From Gemmatimonadaceae bacterium (GTDB taxonomy: Bacteria; Gemmatimonadota; Gemmatimonadetes; Gemmatimonadales; Gemmatimonadaceae), in the NCBI GenBank assembly GCA_037721215.1, contig JBBJNV010000022.1:1-64000 (forward strand): a stretch of 64,000 nt of DNA, written 5' to 3'. The translations under genes were made by a program, and so were the position numbers. Of the stretch, positions 19,907-29,588 are shown piece after piece; position 1 is the first letter of the stretch, and each line of letters begins with the position of its first letter. The notes beneath the pieces were generated by a model, which was not told the DNA's origin, ran no database searches, and saw nothing but the letters and a program-made list of their open reading frames with translations.

Positions 19907-20420
19907 TCCCGCTGCGCCGCTAGTGCGCGACGCCGACGGCCGGGTCGTGAACCTGCCGATGGCTTCGGACGACAAGGCTGCACGCGTTCGATCGCTCGCG
20001 CGCCTGCTCGACTCTGCGGTACGTATCCCAGGCACCAACATCCGGTTCGGCCTCGATTCGCTGATAGGAGTCGTGCCGGGTATTGGCGACGTCGCCGGTG
20101 CGGCATTCTCCGGCTACATCGTCCTTGCCGCCGCCCGGCTGGGTGTGCCGGCTACGGTTCTCACCCGGATGCTGGTCAATCTCGCTACCGACGCCGCCGT
20201 GGGTGCGATACCGCTCATCGGCGATCTCTTCGACGTCAGCTTCAAGGCCAACACGCGGAACGCCGCGCTTCTCGACCAGCACCTCGGCGCTCCATTGCCC
20301 GGGAAAAAGGCGAGCCGTTTGACAATCGTGGCGGTCGTCGGCGGGCTTGTTCTGCTCGCCGCTGGTGCCGTCACTCTGACGGTCCTGCTGTTTCGAGGAT
20401 TAAATGCACTCATCACCTGA
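19899..20420 (+). CDS. DUF4112 family membrane protein
   Basis: 173 residues. The segment beginning at ARLLDSAVRIPGTNIRFGLDSLIGVVPGIGDV, followed by a second IPLIGDLFDVSFKANTRNAALL segment, is the hallmark of DUF4112, a poorly characterised bacterial membrane protein family. A single C-terminal helix (LTIVAVVGGLVLLAAGAVTLTVLL) anchors the end. The reaction or partner is unknown. It overlaps the upstream two-helix protein and precedes an RNA helicase by 6 bases. Confidence 0.82.
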   Translation: MRDPAAPLVRDADGRVVNLPMASDDKAARVRSLARLLDSAVRIPGTNIRFGLDSLIGVVPGIGDVAGAAFSGYIVLAAARLGVPATVLTRMLVNLATDAAVGAIPLIGDLFDVSFKANTRNAALLDQHLGAPLPGKKASRLTIVAVVGGLVLLAAGAVTLTVLLFRGLNALIT

Positions 20421-20426
20421 CGAACA

Positions 20427-21842
20427 ATGACCGCGTCCTTCTCGCCGCTTCATCTGGACCGAAGCCTCCTTACGGGCCTCAAGGAACTGGGCTTTACGCG
20501 GCCAACGCCGATTCAGGCTGATGCAATTCCCCCCGCGCTCGAAGGTCGCGACGTTCTTGCCTGCGCATCGACGGGCAGTGGCAAGACAGCCGCGTTTCTG
20601 CTGCCGATTCTTCATAACCTGATCGAGCGGCCGCGCGGAAAGACGCGGGCGCTTGTAATCACACCGACACGCGAGCTTGCCGCGCAGATAGTCGAACAGC
20701 TGAATGCTCTTGCCATGCACACGCCGGTAACGGCGTGGGCGATTATCGGGGGAGTGGGAATGGGCCCCCAGGAGCACGCATTCCGGAGCGGAACTGATGT
20801 GCTGGTAGCGACCCCGGGTCGGCTGCTCGACCACATGAAGTCATCCTACGCGAAGCTGGACGGAATCGAATACCTCGTTCTCGACGAAGCAGACAGAATG
20901 CTCGACATGGGATTCCTGCCCGATGTCCGGCGCATTCTTCGGGCGATACCGTCCAAACGACAGACGTTTTTCTTCAGCGCGACAATTCCGGCTCCAATCG
21001 CCACCCTGGCGAGCCAGATGCTGCACAATCCGGTTACGATCAATCTCGATCGCACGTCGGCACCGGCGGTGGGCATCACGCAGGCGTTGTATCCGGTTCC
21101 CCAGGAACTAAAATCGTCGCTGTTTCTCGAGCTTCTCAAGCGTGGAGAAATGAAGGAAGCGCTCGTCTTCACGCGCACCAAGCATCGGGCCAATCGGCTG
21201 GCGGAATATCTGGTGCGTAACGGCATCAAGGCCGAGCGCATCCATGGCAACCGGTCGCAGCCGCAGCGCACCGAGGCTCTTGCCGGATTCAAGAGCGGCA
21301 AGTACCGGGTGCTGGTGGCAACCGACATCGCTGCCCGTGGCATCGATGTCGAGGCGCTGGGCCATGTCGTAAACTTCGATGTTCCGCCGGCTCCGGAGGA
21401 CTACATCCATCGCGTAGGTCGCACTGGCCGCGCTGAGCTCACGGGCGAGGCGTTTACCTTTGTTGCGCCCGAAGAGGAAGGCGATGTGAAGGGAATTGAG
21501 CGCGCGATCGGCCGCAGGTTGCCACGCGTCACGCTTCCCGATTTCGATTATGCGGCCAGAACTGCGCAGCGGCTGGAGATTCCGATCGCCGAGCGAATTG
21601 CGGGAATCAGGGCGAAGAAAGCGGAGGACCGTGCGCGCAGTGCAGCAAAGAAACAGCGGCAGGCGGGTGGTGCCGGAAGCAGTGGTGCTGGTACAGGCGG
21701 ACCGTCTGCGCTTTCCAGTAGTGGCAGCGCACGTTCTGGTGGCAGCGCACGTTCCGGCGGCGGCGGGACAAGTCGAAGTTCCGGCGGCGCGGCAAGCGGA
21801 CGGTCTGGTGGAAGCTCGAACCGTGGCGGTCGTACCCGGTAG
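20427..21842 (+). CDS. DEAD-box RNA helicase, RhlE-like, with Gly/Ser-rich tail
   Basis: 471 residues. RecA1 holds the Q motif (FTRPTPIQADAI), motif I (ASTGSGKT), PTRELAAQ and DEAD (LVLDEADRML). SAT is FSATI. RecA2 has IHGNRSQPQRTEAL, ATDIAARGIDV and HRVGRTGRAE. The C-terminus is a Lys/Arg-rich segment followed by a Ser/Gly-rich tail with Arg residues (RGG-like), suited to RNA binding. RhlE-type proteins act in RNA turnover and ribosome assembly. A second RhlE-like gene sits at 39872; the two are not close duplicates. Confidence 0.9.
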   Translation: MTASFSPLHLDRSLLTGLKELGFTRPTPIQADAIPPALEGRDVLACASTGSGKTAAFLLPILHNLIERPRGKTRALVITPTRELAAQIVEQLNALAMHTPVTAWAIIGGVGMGPQEHAFRSGTDVLVATPGRLLDHMKSSYAKLDGIEYLVLDEADRMLDMGFLPDVRRILRAIPSKRQTFFFSATIPAPIATLASQMLHNPVTINLDRTSAPAVGITQALYPVPQELKSSLFLELLKRGEMKEALVFTRTKHRANRLAEYLVRNGIKAERIHGNRSQPQRTEALAGFKSGKYRVLVATDIAARGIDVEALGHVVNFDVPPAPEDYIHRVGRTGRAELTGEAFTFVAPEEEGDVKGIERAIGRRLPRVTLPDFDYAARTAQRLEIPIAERIAGIRAKKAEDRARSAAKKQRQAGGAGSSGAGTGGPSALSSSGSARSGGSARSGGGGTSRSSGGAASGRSGGSSNRGGRTR

Positions 21843-21936
21843 CGGTTGCGCGTAGCATATCGCGGATGGATGAATCCGTTATCCGGCGGTTGCGCGTACG
21901 AAACAGCATGATACATTCGCCACAAATCACAAGATC

Positions 21937-22674
21937 ATGTTACTGACCCGGCTCATCCAGGCAGGCTGTGTCCTCGCCGCGTACTCGCTCGTTGGCGTGC
22001 ACATTTCGCGGCTCGCAGAAGCGTCGGCGATCCTGCAATGGTATCTGCCGCTGGCGCTTGCCGCGGCGTGGGTCGCTTCGGACCTCGCATCAGGGGTCGT
22101 CCACTGGATTGCGGATAGCTGGGGAAGCCAGCAGACACCGATTGTCGGGCCCCGCTTCCTCCGGCCGTTCCGCGTTCACCACATCGACCCTGAGGACATC
22201 CTCCGACGCGGATTTGTTGGCCTGAACGGCGATGTCGCGATCGTCACGCTTCCGATTCTGGTCGCCGCATTTGCGATTCCCCTTACAGGCGGATTCGGCA
22301 AACTCATTGCCCTCTTCATCGTGTCGATGTCTGCGGTAGGCCTTCCGACCAATCAGGTCCACCAGTGGGCGCACATGCCGCATCCCCCGAAGTTTGTCGG
22401 ATGGCTTCAACGCAAGGGATTTATCCTGAGCCGCGAGGAGCATGTCGAACATCACACGTCTCCATTCGCGATGAATTACTGCATCACCAATGGCTGGTGC
22501 AATCGCGCGCTCACGAAGATCGATTTCTTCCGCCGAATGGAGAGCATCATCACGCGAGTTACAGGTGCGGTACCCCGCGCTGACGAAATGGTGATGACAC
22601 TCAGCGACTCCGCGCCGCGCCGCGTGCAGGATGAGGCACCTTCACGGGACGTGCCCGAGCGCATGATAGCCTGA
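21937..22674 (+). CDS. carF: CarF/TMEM189-like desaturase (putative plasmanylethanolamine desaturase)
   Basis: 245 residues with several membrane helices. The His-rich signature of the CarF/PEDS1 (TMEM189) family is present: VVHWIADSWGS (H56), FRVHHIDPEDI (H81, H82), QVHQWAHMPHPP (H142, H146, H149) and EEHVEHHTSPF (H169, H172, H173). In Myxococcus CarF and human PEDS1 these His residues bind the diiron centre that introduces the vinyl ether bond of plasmalogens using oxygen. This points to aerobic ether-lipid desaturation. No ether-lipid synthesis genes are visible nearby. It ends convergently with the E1 gene, 3 bases apart. Confidence 0.86.
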   Translation: MLLTRLIQAGCVLAAYSLVGVHISRLAEASAILQWYLPLALAAAWVASDLASGVVHWIADSWGSQQTPIVGPRFLRPFRVHHIDPEDILRRGFVGLNGDVAIVTLPILVAAFAIPLTGGFGKLIALFIVSMSAVGLPTNQVHQWAHMPHPPKFVGWLQRKGFILSREEHVEHHTSPFAMNYCITNGWCNRALTKIDFFRRMESIITRVTGAVPRADEMVMTLSDSAPRRVQDEAPSRDVPERMIA

Positions 22675-22676
22675 AA

Positions 22677-24797
22677 TCAGTAGCTGGAAATCGCCCGGTA
22701 CGCCACCTTGAAATCCTCGATCTGGGGCAGAATCGCATCCTCGAGCTGCGGCGCATAACCGACGAACGTATCGGTTGACGCCACGCGCATTACCGGCGCA
22801 TCGAGCCAGGCGAAGCACTCATTCGCGATTTCAGCGGCAATCTCGGCGCCGTATCCCCACGACATTGAGTCTTCGTACGCGACAATTACCCGCGATGTTT
22901 TTTTGACGGACTCGAACACCGTCTCCTGGTCCCACGGATTAAGCGTTCTGAGATCGATCACCTCGACTGAGATCCCCTCCTCGGCAACTGCATTCGCGGC
23001 TGTTATCGCGCGCTGCAGCGTTGCGCCGTAGGTGATGAGGCTGACATCCGTCCCTTCTCGCACGACCTTTGCCTTGCCGAAGGGAATCATGAAGTTGGGC
23101 CCGGGGTTCGCGCTCTTGTTGTAAGTCTGCCGGTACAGGTGCTTGTGCTCCAGAAAAATCACGGGGTCGTCGCAGCGGATGGCCGTTCTCAGCAGGCCGC
23201 TGGCATCGAGCGCTGTTGCGGGACAAACCACCCGTAGGCCGGGACAGTGCGTGAACAACGACGCGCCCGTCTGTGAATGATAAAGGGCTCCCCGGATATA
23301 GCCGCCATAGGTCGTACGAATAACGACGGGCGCCGAAAACGTGTTGTTCGATCTCCAGCGCATTGTCGCCAGCTCGTCCCGAATCTGCATGTAAGCAGGC
23401 CAGATGTAGTCGAAGAACTGTACTTCGACGACTGGCTTGAAACCGCGGATGGCCAGCCCGATGGCACGGCCGACGATGTTTGCTTCCGCCAGTGGCGTAT
23501 TGTACACGCGCGCGCCACCGAACTCGCGCTGAAGACCCCACGTCACCTTGAAGACGCCGCCTTTGCCTTTGACCTTGTCGAGATGCTCCTCGCGTGAAAC
23601 ATCCGCGACGTCTTCGCCGAACATCAGCATTTTCTCATTACGCCGCATCTCATCCTTCATGCAGGCGTTGAGTAGATCCACCATCGTCGTCGGATCGCCG
23701 GTGAACTGCGGATCATCCTCGGTATCGAACTGCTCGCTACGCGGATCCACATCCGGCGAATAAACAGCGTAGTGAATCGTATCGGCGCCGGGCTGCGGTT
23801 GCGCGAGAGCATCGTCGGTAGCGGCGAGAACAATTTCGTCGACTTCCGCCGCAACACGCTCCAGCTCCTCATCCGTCGCATGCCCTTCGGCAACGAGCCA
23901 CTTCGGAAAGACGACGATCGGGTCGCGAGCGGCGTCGGCATCACGCTCCCCAGCCGGCCGGTACATCGTCTCGTCGTCGGAGAGCGAATGCGAATAGGGC
24001 CGAATGACTTTCGCATGCACCAGCGCAGGTCCTTTTCGCGACCGTGCGTATTCCACCGCACGGGTCATGACCTCGTGGCTGGCGACGAAATCGCAGCCAT
24101 CGACTTCCTCGATCAGAAAATTCGGAAACGATCGTACCAGTTTCGAGATTGAACCGCCGGCAGTGTTCACCTCCACTGGAACCGAGATCGCGTAGCCATT
24201 GTCTTCCACGAGATACACGATGGGGAGCTTCAGGTTCGCGGCGGTGTTGAGCGATTCCCAGAATTCTCCCTCGCTGGTGGTTCCATCACCGGTGCACACC
24301 AGAACCACCTCATCGTCCTGAAACCCTTCGGTAATCCCGAGAAGCTTCGCGCGAAGCGTCGCTTCGGCTGAGCCAACGGCCTGCAGGAACTGGGTGCCCG
24401 TAGGTGACGACGCCGACACGATGTTGTAATCCTTGTGCCCCCAGTGGCTCGGCATCTGACGACCACCGGAGGCGGGATCGATTGCCGCACCGACGGCTTC
24501 GTAAAGCATTTCTGCCGGCGTCACCCCCAGTTGGAGGCAGAGCGCGCGATCGCGATAGTATGTGTAGAACCAGTCGTAGGCGGGACGGGCCACCATCGCC
24601 GCGGCCGTGAGAATCGCCTCATGCCCCGCGCCAGAGATCTGGAAGAAGATCTTGTTCTGACGCTTGAGCTGCACTTCCTTATCGTCAATCCGCCTCGACA
24701 GCAGCATATTCCGGTACGCTTGGACGAGCACGTCGGGGCTCAGGCCAGCGGGGGACTGCCGGGACGTCTTGCGATCGGGAATAGTTCTGGTTGCCAT
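22677..24797 (-). CDS. 2-oxoacid dehydrogenase E1, fused alpha-beta subunits
   Basis: 706 residues. The N-terminal half is the E1 alpha subunit with the thiamine diphosphate motif [13 protein letters not shown] (GDG, then a later N in VYLVEDN). The C-terminal half is E1 beta, with a LMFGEDVAD stretch after a variable linker of about 30 residues near residue 340. This fused arrangement occurs in branched-chain, pyruvate or acetoin dehydrogenases of several phyla; substrate choice is not evident. No E2 or E3 gene is next to it. It decarboxylates a 2-oxoacid and transfers the acyl group to lipoyl-E2. Confidence 0.92.
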   Translation of the reverse strand: MATRTIPDRKTSRQSPAGLSPDVLVQAYRNMLLSRRIDDKEVQLKRQNKIFFQISGAGHEAILTAAAMVARPAYDWFYTYYRDRALCLQLGVTPAEMLYEAVGAAIDPASGGRQMPSHWGHKDYNIVSASSPTGTQFLQAVGSAEATLRAKLLGITEGFQDDEVVLVCTGDGTTSEGEFWESLNTAANLKLPIVYLVEDNGYAISVPVEVNTAGGSISKLVRSFPNFLIEEVDGCDFVASHEVMTRAVEYARSRKGPALVHAKVIRPYSHSLSDDETMYRPAGERDADAARDPIVVFPKWLVAEGHATDEELERVAAEVDEIVLAATDDALAQPQPGADTIHYAVYSPDVDPRSEQFDTEDDPQFTGDPTTMVDLLNACMKDEMRRNEKMLMFGEDVADVSREEHLDKVKGKGGVFKVTWGLQREFGGARVYNTPLAEANIVGRAIGLAIRGFKPVVEVQFFDYIWPAYMQIRDELATMRWRSNNTFSAPVVIRTTYGGYIRGALYHSQTGASLFTHCPGLRVVCPATALDASGLLRTAIRCDDPVIFLEHKHLYRQTYNKSANPGPNFMIPFGKAKVVREGTDVSLITYGATLQRAITAANAVAEEGISVEVIDLRTLNPWDQETVFESVKKTSRVIVAYEDSMSWGYGAEIAAEIANECFAWLDAPVMRVASTDTFVGYAPQLEDAILPQIEDFKVAYRAISSY

Positions 24798-24933
24798 CGG
24801 GCTCGTTGAAGAGTGCTGACGCTAATAATAGTGGCCGGAGTTGGGCGGGAACATGGCGCCAGTCGGCATGGTCATATCGAGTGGCTCAATTCTTGTCACA
24901 TTTCATTCCACGACTCACCAATGGAGACTTGCA

Positions 24934-25380
24934 ATGACACGTAAGACGACAAATCGAGCACTGCTCTTTTTCAGCGCAATGTTTCTCGTTGGCTGCGCTC
25001 AGGGTCCGCTCGCAAGTGAACAGCCGCCGCAGGACCCACCGCCTGGCTCGAATACCGGGATTGCCCCGGGCACCAAAGAGGGCGACTGGGCTGCGATTCT
25101 CCGTCTCGAGGAACGAGCCAAGGCGATAGCAAAGACCAATGGCTGCTCGGCGTCGACTGAATGCAGGGCTGCACCGGTTGGGAATCGCTCGTGCGGAGGC
25201 CCGCGATATTATCTGCCCTATTGCGCGAAGACGACGGATTCCACGGCGCTCTTTGCCAAGCTCGCTGAAGTGGCCAAAGCCGAGAATGAGTACAACCGCA
25301 AGTATCAGCTCATGTCGACCTGTGAATTCAGAACGCCGCCGGAGTTGGGGGTGGTGGCAGGGTCATGCGTGGCGAAGTAG
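24934..25380 (+). CDS. Small putative lipoprotein
   Basis: 148 residues from the ATG at 24934, preceded by GGAG eight bases upstream; longer starts in the same frame lack signals. The signal peptide ends in FLVGC, a lipobox, so Cys18-like lipidation is expected. The mature part is Pro-rich at first, then contains conserved-looking cysteines (NGCSASTECRAAP, SCGGPRYYLPYC, STCEFRTPP, GSCVAK), possibly disulfide-paired. I do not recognise the family. It stands alone, divergent from the E1 gene. Confidence 0.6.
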   Translation: MTRKTTNRALLFFSAMFLVGCAQGPLASEQPPQDPPPGSNTGIAPGTKEGDWAAILRLEERAKAIAKTNGCSASTECRAAPVGNRSCGGPRYYLPYCAKTTDSTALFAKLAEVAKAENEYNRKYQLMSTCEFRTPPELGVVAGSCVAK

Positions 25381-25452
25381 TGTTGTTGCTTCATCCCCTG
25401 CGGCTATCCCGCTCTCCAGGGTTGTGGGAACGCTGACGAGGTCGACCGCGTA

Positions 25453-27348
25453 TCAATAATCCACCGGCCTCAGATACGTCTCGCCGATAGCGCTATGACT
25501 CAGCATTGCGACGGTCGGCAGCTTCCGCTTCCAGTGCGTTGACGAGAGCCGCTTGTGCACGAGATCGACTTCATCAGCCGTGAATCCGTGTGCCTCTGCA
25601 TCCGCCCGGGTGTAACCGTTTACGAGCCAGTTCAGAATCTGATCGGCGCGCGCGTAGCTCAATCCGAAGTCGCCCTCGTCGGTCTGGCCCTCGATGAGGT
25701 CGGCCGACGCGGGTTTACCAACGATTTCCTCCGGTACACCCAGGTGACGCGCGAGCGCCCACACCTGCGTCTTGAAGAGATCGCCTAGCGGATTCACCGG
25801 CGGTGAATCGTCGGCGTGCCAGGTGAAATAGCCCATCAGCCGCTCGGTCTTGTTGCCGGTGCCAACAGGTAGCGCGTGGTGTTTGGCCGAGAGGTCAAAT
25901 AGCGCGATCATGCGCATTCGTGCCATGACGTTGCCCCTTCGGGCGGGGCCAGCGTCCGGCTCACTGGAAAGGTAGCCATCCACGGCCGGCGAGATATCTA
26001 GAGTGCGGCCATCAATACCCAGCATGTCGATGACGAGCTCGGCGTGCGCCAGCGAGTCGGCGCTCGAGGTGCGATAGGGCAGTCGAACGCCAATCACGTT
26101 CGAGGGTCCGAGCGCCTTTGCCGCAAGCCAGGCCGTCACTGCCGAATCGACGCCGCCAGAAATACCGATGACGCCCTTTTTGAAGCCGCGACGGCCAAGA
26201 TCTTCCCGCAGAAACGACACCAGCCAGTCGGCCGTCAGCGCCGGGTCGATGTCAAGCGGTGGCGGCCCGATTACAGAAGCGGTTGCAGAAACGACGATGA
26301 CAGTGGAAGCCGCCGTGCCACTTGATGCATTTTTTCCAACTGGCGTGCGGCCCGACGTCATCGGTTGCTTGAGCCCGCTGGACACGATCCCCACCGGCGA
26401 CGCACCGTCGCTGGACGGCGGATCGTATGCGAGTGGCAGCGGCTCGTTGATCTGGATCTTGCCGATAGTACGTATCAGGTGGGGCAGCATTGTCTGAAGG
26501 TCGGTGAGCAGCGGCAGCTCAACACGTGCCCTCGTGAGGTCGGAAGTATCGAGCGTCACTGTTGCGATCGACTCATCCCAGAGCGGTGCCCTCAGCTTCA
26601 CATCTCCTCTCGGCCCCGCGACTACCGAGCCACCTGGGAAGGTCTTGCCTCCTTCCGCCCCCACCAGTTGAACGAGTGCGGTGAACACGCCATGCTCAGA
26701 TGATATGTCACGAGCGAGTCGCTCCCAGCGCTCGAGACTCGCCGGGCCTGCATGATCATCGCTGCGCGGAAAAAGTCCGCGCGCGGGAGACGCCGAAGGA
26801 ACGAAGATTATCTGCGCTCCGTCGAGTGCCGCGATCGTCGCCGACATGCTGTGCCACGCATCTTCGCAAACGAGTATCGCCGCGCGACCCCAGCTGGTGT
26901 CGAACGCCCGGATCTCGAACCCGCGATCGACGAATCGCTCCTCGTCAAACAATCCATACGTCGGAAGAAATACCTTGCGATGCACATGCCTAACTATCGG
27001 CGAGTCCCCGCCAAGCGTTACGTACAGGGCGCTGTTGTAGATTGAATTGTTCCAGATCTCGTAGAACCCGAGGCCGACATCCATTGGCTCACAGGATGGA
27101 ACGGCGGCGTTATATCGCGCGCTCAGGTCGCGAACGAGTGTTCCGGCCGTGACTGCGTGGTCGCGAACTCCTCCTTCGAGGAAGTACCCGCTTACGGCGG
27201 TCTCCGGCAGAAATGCCACCTGTGGTCGTGGCGACAGTGAGTCGAGCTGGGCAAATATTTCGCCCAGATGTTCGAGGTTGCCGCCGTAATCGCCCTTGAC
27301 GGGTTTGAACTGTACGATTGCCAGGTGAACGGATTGATGCATTGCCAT
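25453..27348 (-). CDS. nadE: Glutamine-dependent NAD+ synthetase
   Basis: About 631 residues from the Met at 27348 (27342 is an alternative; farther upstream the frame is only a shadow). The N-terminal nitrilase-type glutaminase domain shows the Glu (LPETAVSGYF), Lys (HRKVFLPTYG) and Cys (ILVCEDAWH) triad. An extended linker follows, then the synthetase domain with the PP-loop SGGVDSAV and the KTERLMGY region. It converts nicotinate adenine dinucleotide to NAD+ using ammonia from glutamine. Its start is divergent from, and overlaps, the penicillin-binding protein gene. Confidence 0.94.
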   Translation of the reverse strand: MAMHQSVHLAIVQFKPVKGDYGGNLEHLGEIFAQLDSLSPRPQVAFLPETAVSGYFLEGGVRDHAVTAGTLVRDLSARYNAAVPSCEPMDVGLGFYEIWNNSIYNSALYVTLGGDSPIVRHVHRKVFLPTYGLFDEERFVDRGFEIRAFDTSWGRAAILVCEDAWHSMSATIAALDGAQIIFVPSASPARGLFPRSDDHAGPASLERWERLARDISSEHGVFTALVQLVGAEGGKTFPGGSVVAGPRGDVKLRAPLWDESIATVTLDTSDLTRARVELPLLTDLQTMLPHLIRTIGKIQINEPLPLAYDPPSSDGASPVGIVSSGLKQPMTSGRTPVGKNASSGTAASTVIVVSATASVIGPPPLDIDPALTADWLVSFLREDLGRRGFKKGVIGISGGVDSAVTAWLAAKALGPSNVIGVRLPYRTSSADSLAHAELVIDMLGIDGRTLDISPAVDGYLSSEPDAGPARRGNVMARMRMIALFDLSAKHHALPVGTGNKTERLMGYFTWHADDSPPVNPLGDLFKTQVWALARHLGVPEEIVGKPASADLIEGQTDEGDFGLSYARADQILNWLVNGYTRADAEAHGFTADEVDLVHKRLSSTHWKRKLPTVAMLSHSAIGETYLRPVDY

Positions 27349-29394
27349 GAAGTTGTCATTCACTCGCGGCGCGGGCAACTGTCGCTCGCGCTCGCACTCT
27401 CGATCGCCATGTGCGCGCCGGCCGTGGCCCTCGCACAGCGATCCACCGAGCCGTGGCGGATTGTTCCGCAACCGCAATCGTCTCAGATCTTCGCCCGGGA
27501 CGGGTCACTTCTCGCCGAGATTGGTAATCAGATCCGAACCAGTATTTCGATCCGAACTCTTCCGAAGTACGTTCCGCAGGCGTTCGTCGCAATCGAGGAT
27601 CAGCGGTTCTACCAGCACGATGGCGTCGACGTGGTCGGTATAGCCGGCGCAATCAAGGACAACATCCTGGGAGACCGCAGGGGAGCAAGCACGATCACGC
27701 AGCTTCTCGTCGGCAACATGCACCCGGACATCATCGACCGAACCGACAGAACTCTTGGCCGCAAGCTGCGCGAGCAGGCAGCCGCGCGCGAGATGGAAAA
27801 ACGTTACAGCAAGGAACAGATTCTCGAGGCGTTTCTCAATCAGATCAGTTTCGCTCACGGGTATTTTGGAATCGAAAGCGCCGCTCGCCATTACTTTGGC
27901 AAGCCCGCGTCGAGGCTGTCACTGGCCGAGGCAGCAACGCTTGCGGCGATGCCCAAGGGGCCCGAGCTGTATGAACCGGTGAAGCACCCCGACCGTGTCA
28001 GAGAGCGGCGCAATACTGTCCTCGCCGTCATGGCACAGCAGCGTTTCATCACCCCCGCCCAGGCGCGCGCCGCGCAGAACACACCTCTGGTCACCGCACC
28101 CAACTACGGCGTTGCCGTGCCGGCGCCGTATTTCGTCAACGTCGTCAAAATTCAGGCACAGCGGGCGGGCGTACCGGTCACCGCCGGCGGTTACCGTATC
28201 TACACTTCACTCGATCCAGCGATGCAGGCAGCTGCAATCGCGGCGCTCGCCGAGGGCACCGCCGAAGTCGAGGCGCGTGCCGGTTACCGGCATCCGACTA
28301 CCGGCTCGGGCAGCGGCGGCTCGGAATACCTGCAAGGCCTGGTAGTGGCGATCGACCCCACGACGGGCGATGTACGCGCGCTGATTGGCGGGCGTGACTA
28401 CAACGATTCACAATTCGACCGTGCGGTGGATGCACGCCGGCAGCCTGGCTCGTCGTTCAAGCCGATAGTGTATGCCGCGGCGATTGCTGACAGTATTCCG
28501 CCGAACGCAATCGTCGGCGACACGGCGATCGCCATCCGATTGCCAAACGGAAGCTTCTATCGGCCAGACAATTCCGATAACGAGTATCTCGGTCCCATCA
28601 CGCTTCGGGAAGCTCTCTCGAAATCGCGAAACGTCGTCGCTGTCCAGATCGGCCAGCAGGTGGGAATCGATTCGATAACCGCCCTCGCCCGGCGAATGGG
28701 TATTCAATCGCCGGTTGCCCAGGTGCCGTCGAGCGCGATCGGCGCATCGGTCGTGCAGCCGCTCGATCTGGTCGCCGCATATACGACATTCGCCAACCTC
28801 GGCACACCCGTCGAGCCGCGATTTCTGCACCGCATCGAGGACCGTGCCGGAAAGGTCGTGCACTTCGCGCCAGTGCGCGCGTTGCCGCCGGCGCTCGACC
28901 AGCGCGCGACATTCGTCGTGCGGGACATGATGCGCGATGTCGTCGAGCGCGGTACCGCATCGTCCGTCCGCCGGTACCTTCCGGCGAGCATTCCCGTTGC
29001 GGGGAAGACCGGGACAACGAACGACAACACCGACGTCTGGTTTGTTGGGCTAACGCCCGATATCGTCGCGGGCGTGTGGCTCGGGTTCGACAAGCCGAAA
29101 ACCATAACTCCGGGCGCTGCGGGCGGGTCGCTTGCCGCACCCATCTGGGGAAAGATGATGGCCAGGTATTACGCGGCGGGGAGAGGCCGGTCGGCGTCGG
29201 AGCGCAGCGCCGAACGCTGGACTCCGCCACTGGGCGTTATCAGCGGCGAGCTGGACCGCGCAACGGGGCAGATGGCAACGCTCACCACGCCCGCGGAGCG
29301 ACGATACACAGAGTATTTCGTCGAGGGCACGGAGCCGGAAGCACTGCGTGCGGATCCGTGGAAGGTCTTCAGGTGGGGCCCGATCGGTTTCTAG
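27337..29394 (+). CDS. Class A penicillin-binding protein (bifunctional transglycosylase/transpeptidase)
   Basis: About 685 residues from the ATG at 27337. The start is uncertain: ATG 27409 would shorten it and upstream codons overlap nadE. An N-terminal signal anchor (SLALALSIAMCAPAVALA) precedes the GT51 domain, with catalytic Glu in VAIEDQRFYQHDGVD (about E87) and the second motif GASTITQLLVGN. The transpeptidase carries S-x-x-K in GSSFKP (about S372), SKSRN (S-x-N) and KTGTTND. It polymerises and crosslinks peptidoglycan. The domain order is that of PBP1A/1C-type enzymes. Confidence 0.9.
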   Translation: MHCHEVVIHSRRGQLSLALALSIAMCAPAVALAQRSTEPWRIVPQPQSSQIFARDGSLLAEIGNQIRTSISIRTLPKYVPQAFVAIEDQRFYQHDGVDVVGIAGAIKDNILGDRRGASTITQLLVGNMHPDIIDRTDRTLGRKLREQAAAREMEKRYSKEQILEAFLNQISFAHGYFGIESAARHYFGKPASRLSLAEAATLAAMPKGPELYEPVKHPDRVRERRNTVLAVMAQQRFITPAQARAAQNTPLVTAPNYGVAVPAPYFVNVVKIQAQRAGVPVTAGGYRIYTSLDPAMQAAAIAALAEGTAEVEARAGYRHPTTGSGSGGSEYLQGLVVAIDPTTGDVRALIGGRDYNDSQFDRAVDARRQPGSSFKPIVYAAAIADSIPPNAIVGDTAIAIRLPNGSFYRPDNSDNEYLGPITLREALSKSRNVVAVQIGQQVGIDSITALARRMGIQSPVAQVPSSAIGASVVQPLDLVAAYTTFANLGTPVEPRFLHRIEDRAGKVVHFAPVRALPPALDQRATFVVRDMMRDVVERGTASSVRRYLPASIPVAGKTGTTNDNTDVWFVGLTPDIVAGVWLGFDKPKTITPGAAGGSLAAPIWGKMMARYYAAGRGRSASERSAERWTPPLGVISGELDRATGQMATLTTPAERRYTEYFVEGTEPEALRADPWKVFRWGPIGF

Positions 29395-29588
29395 ACGCCA
29401 TGCCCGCCCTTTCATAGGGTTGCACGAACGAAACCCCGAAGAATTCCTGATCCATTCTTTTGCGGAATTCCGCGCTATTACTACGTAGCCTTACGTATTC
29501 TGCGAATTCGAACGATCGCCCAATATGCTGTCACGCTAACCGGCATGCGGGGATGCGAACAATCATTCTGTCTCTAGCTAACCTATCC

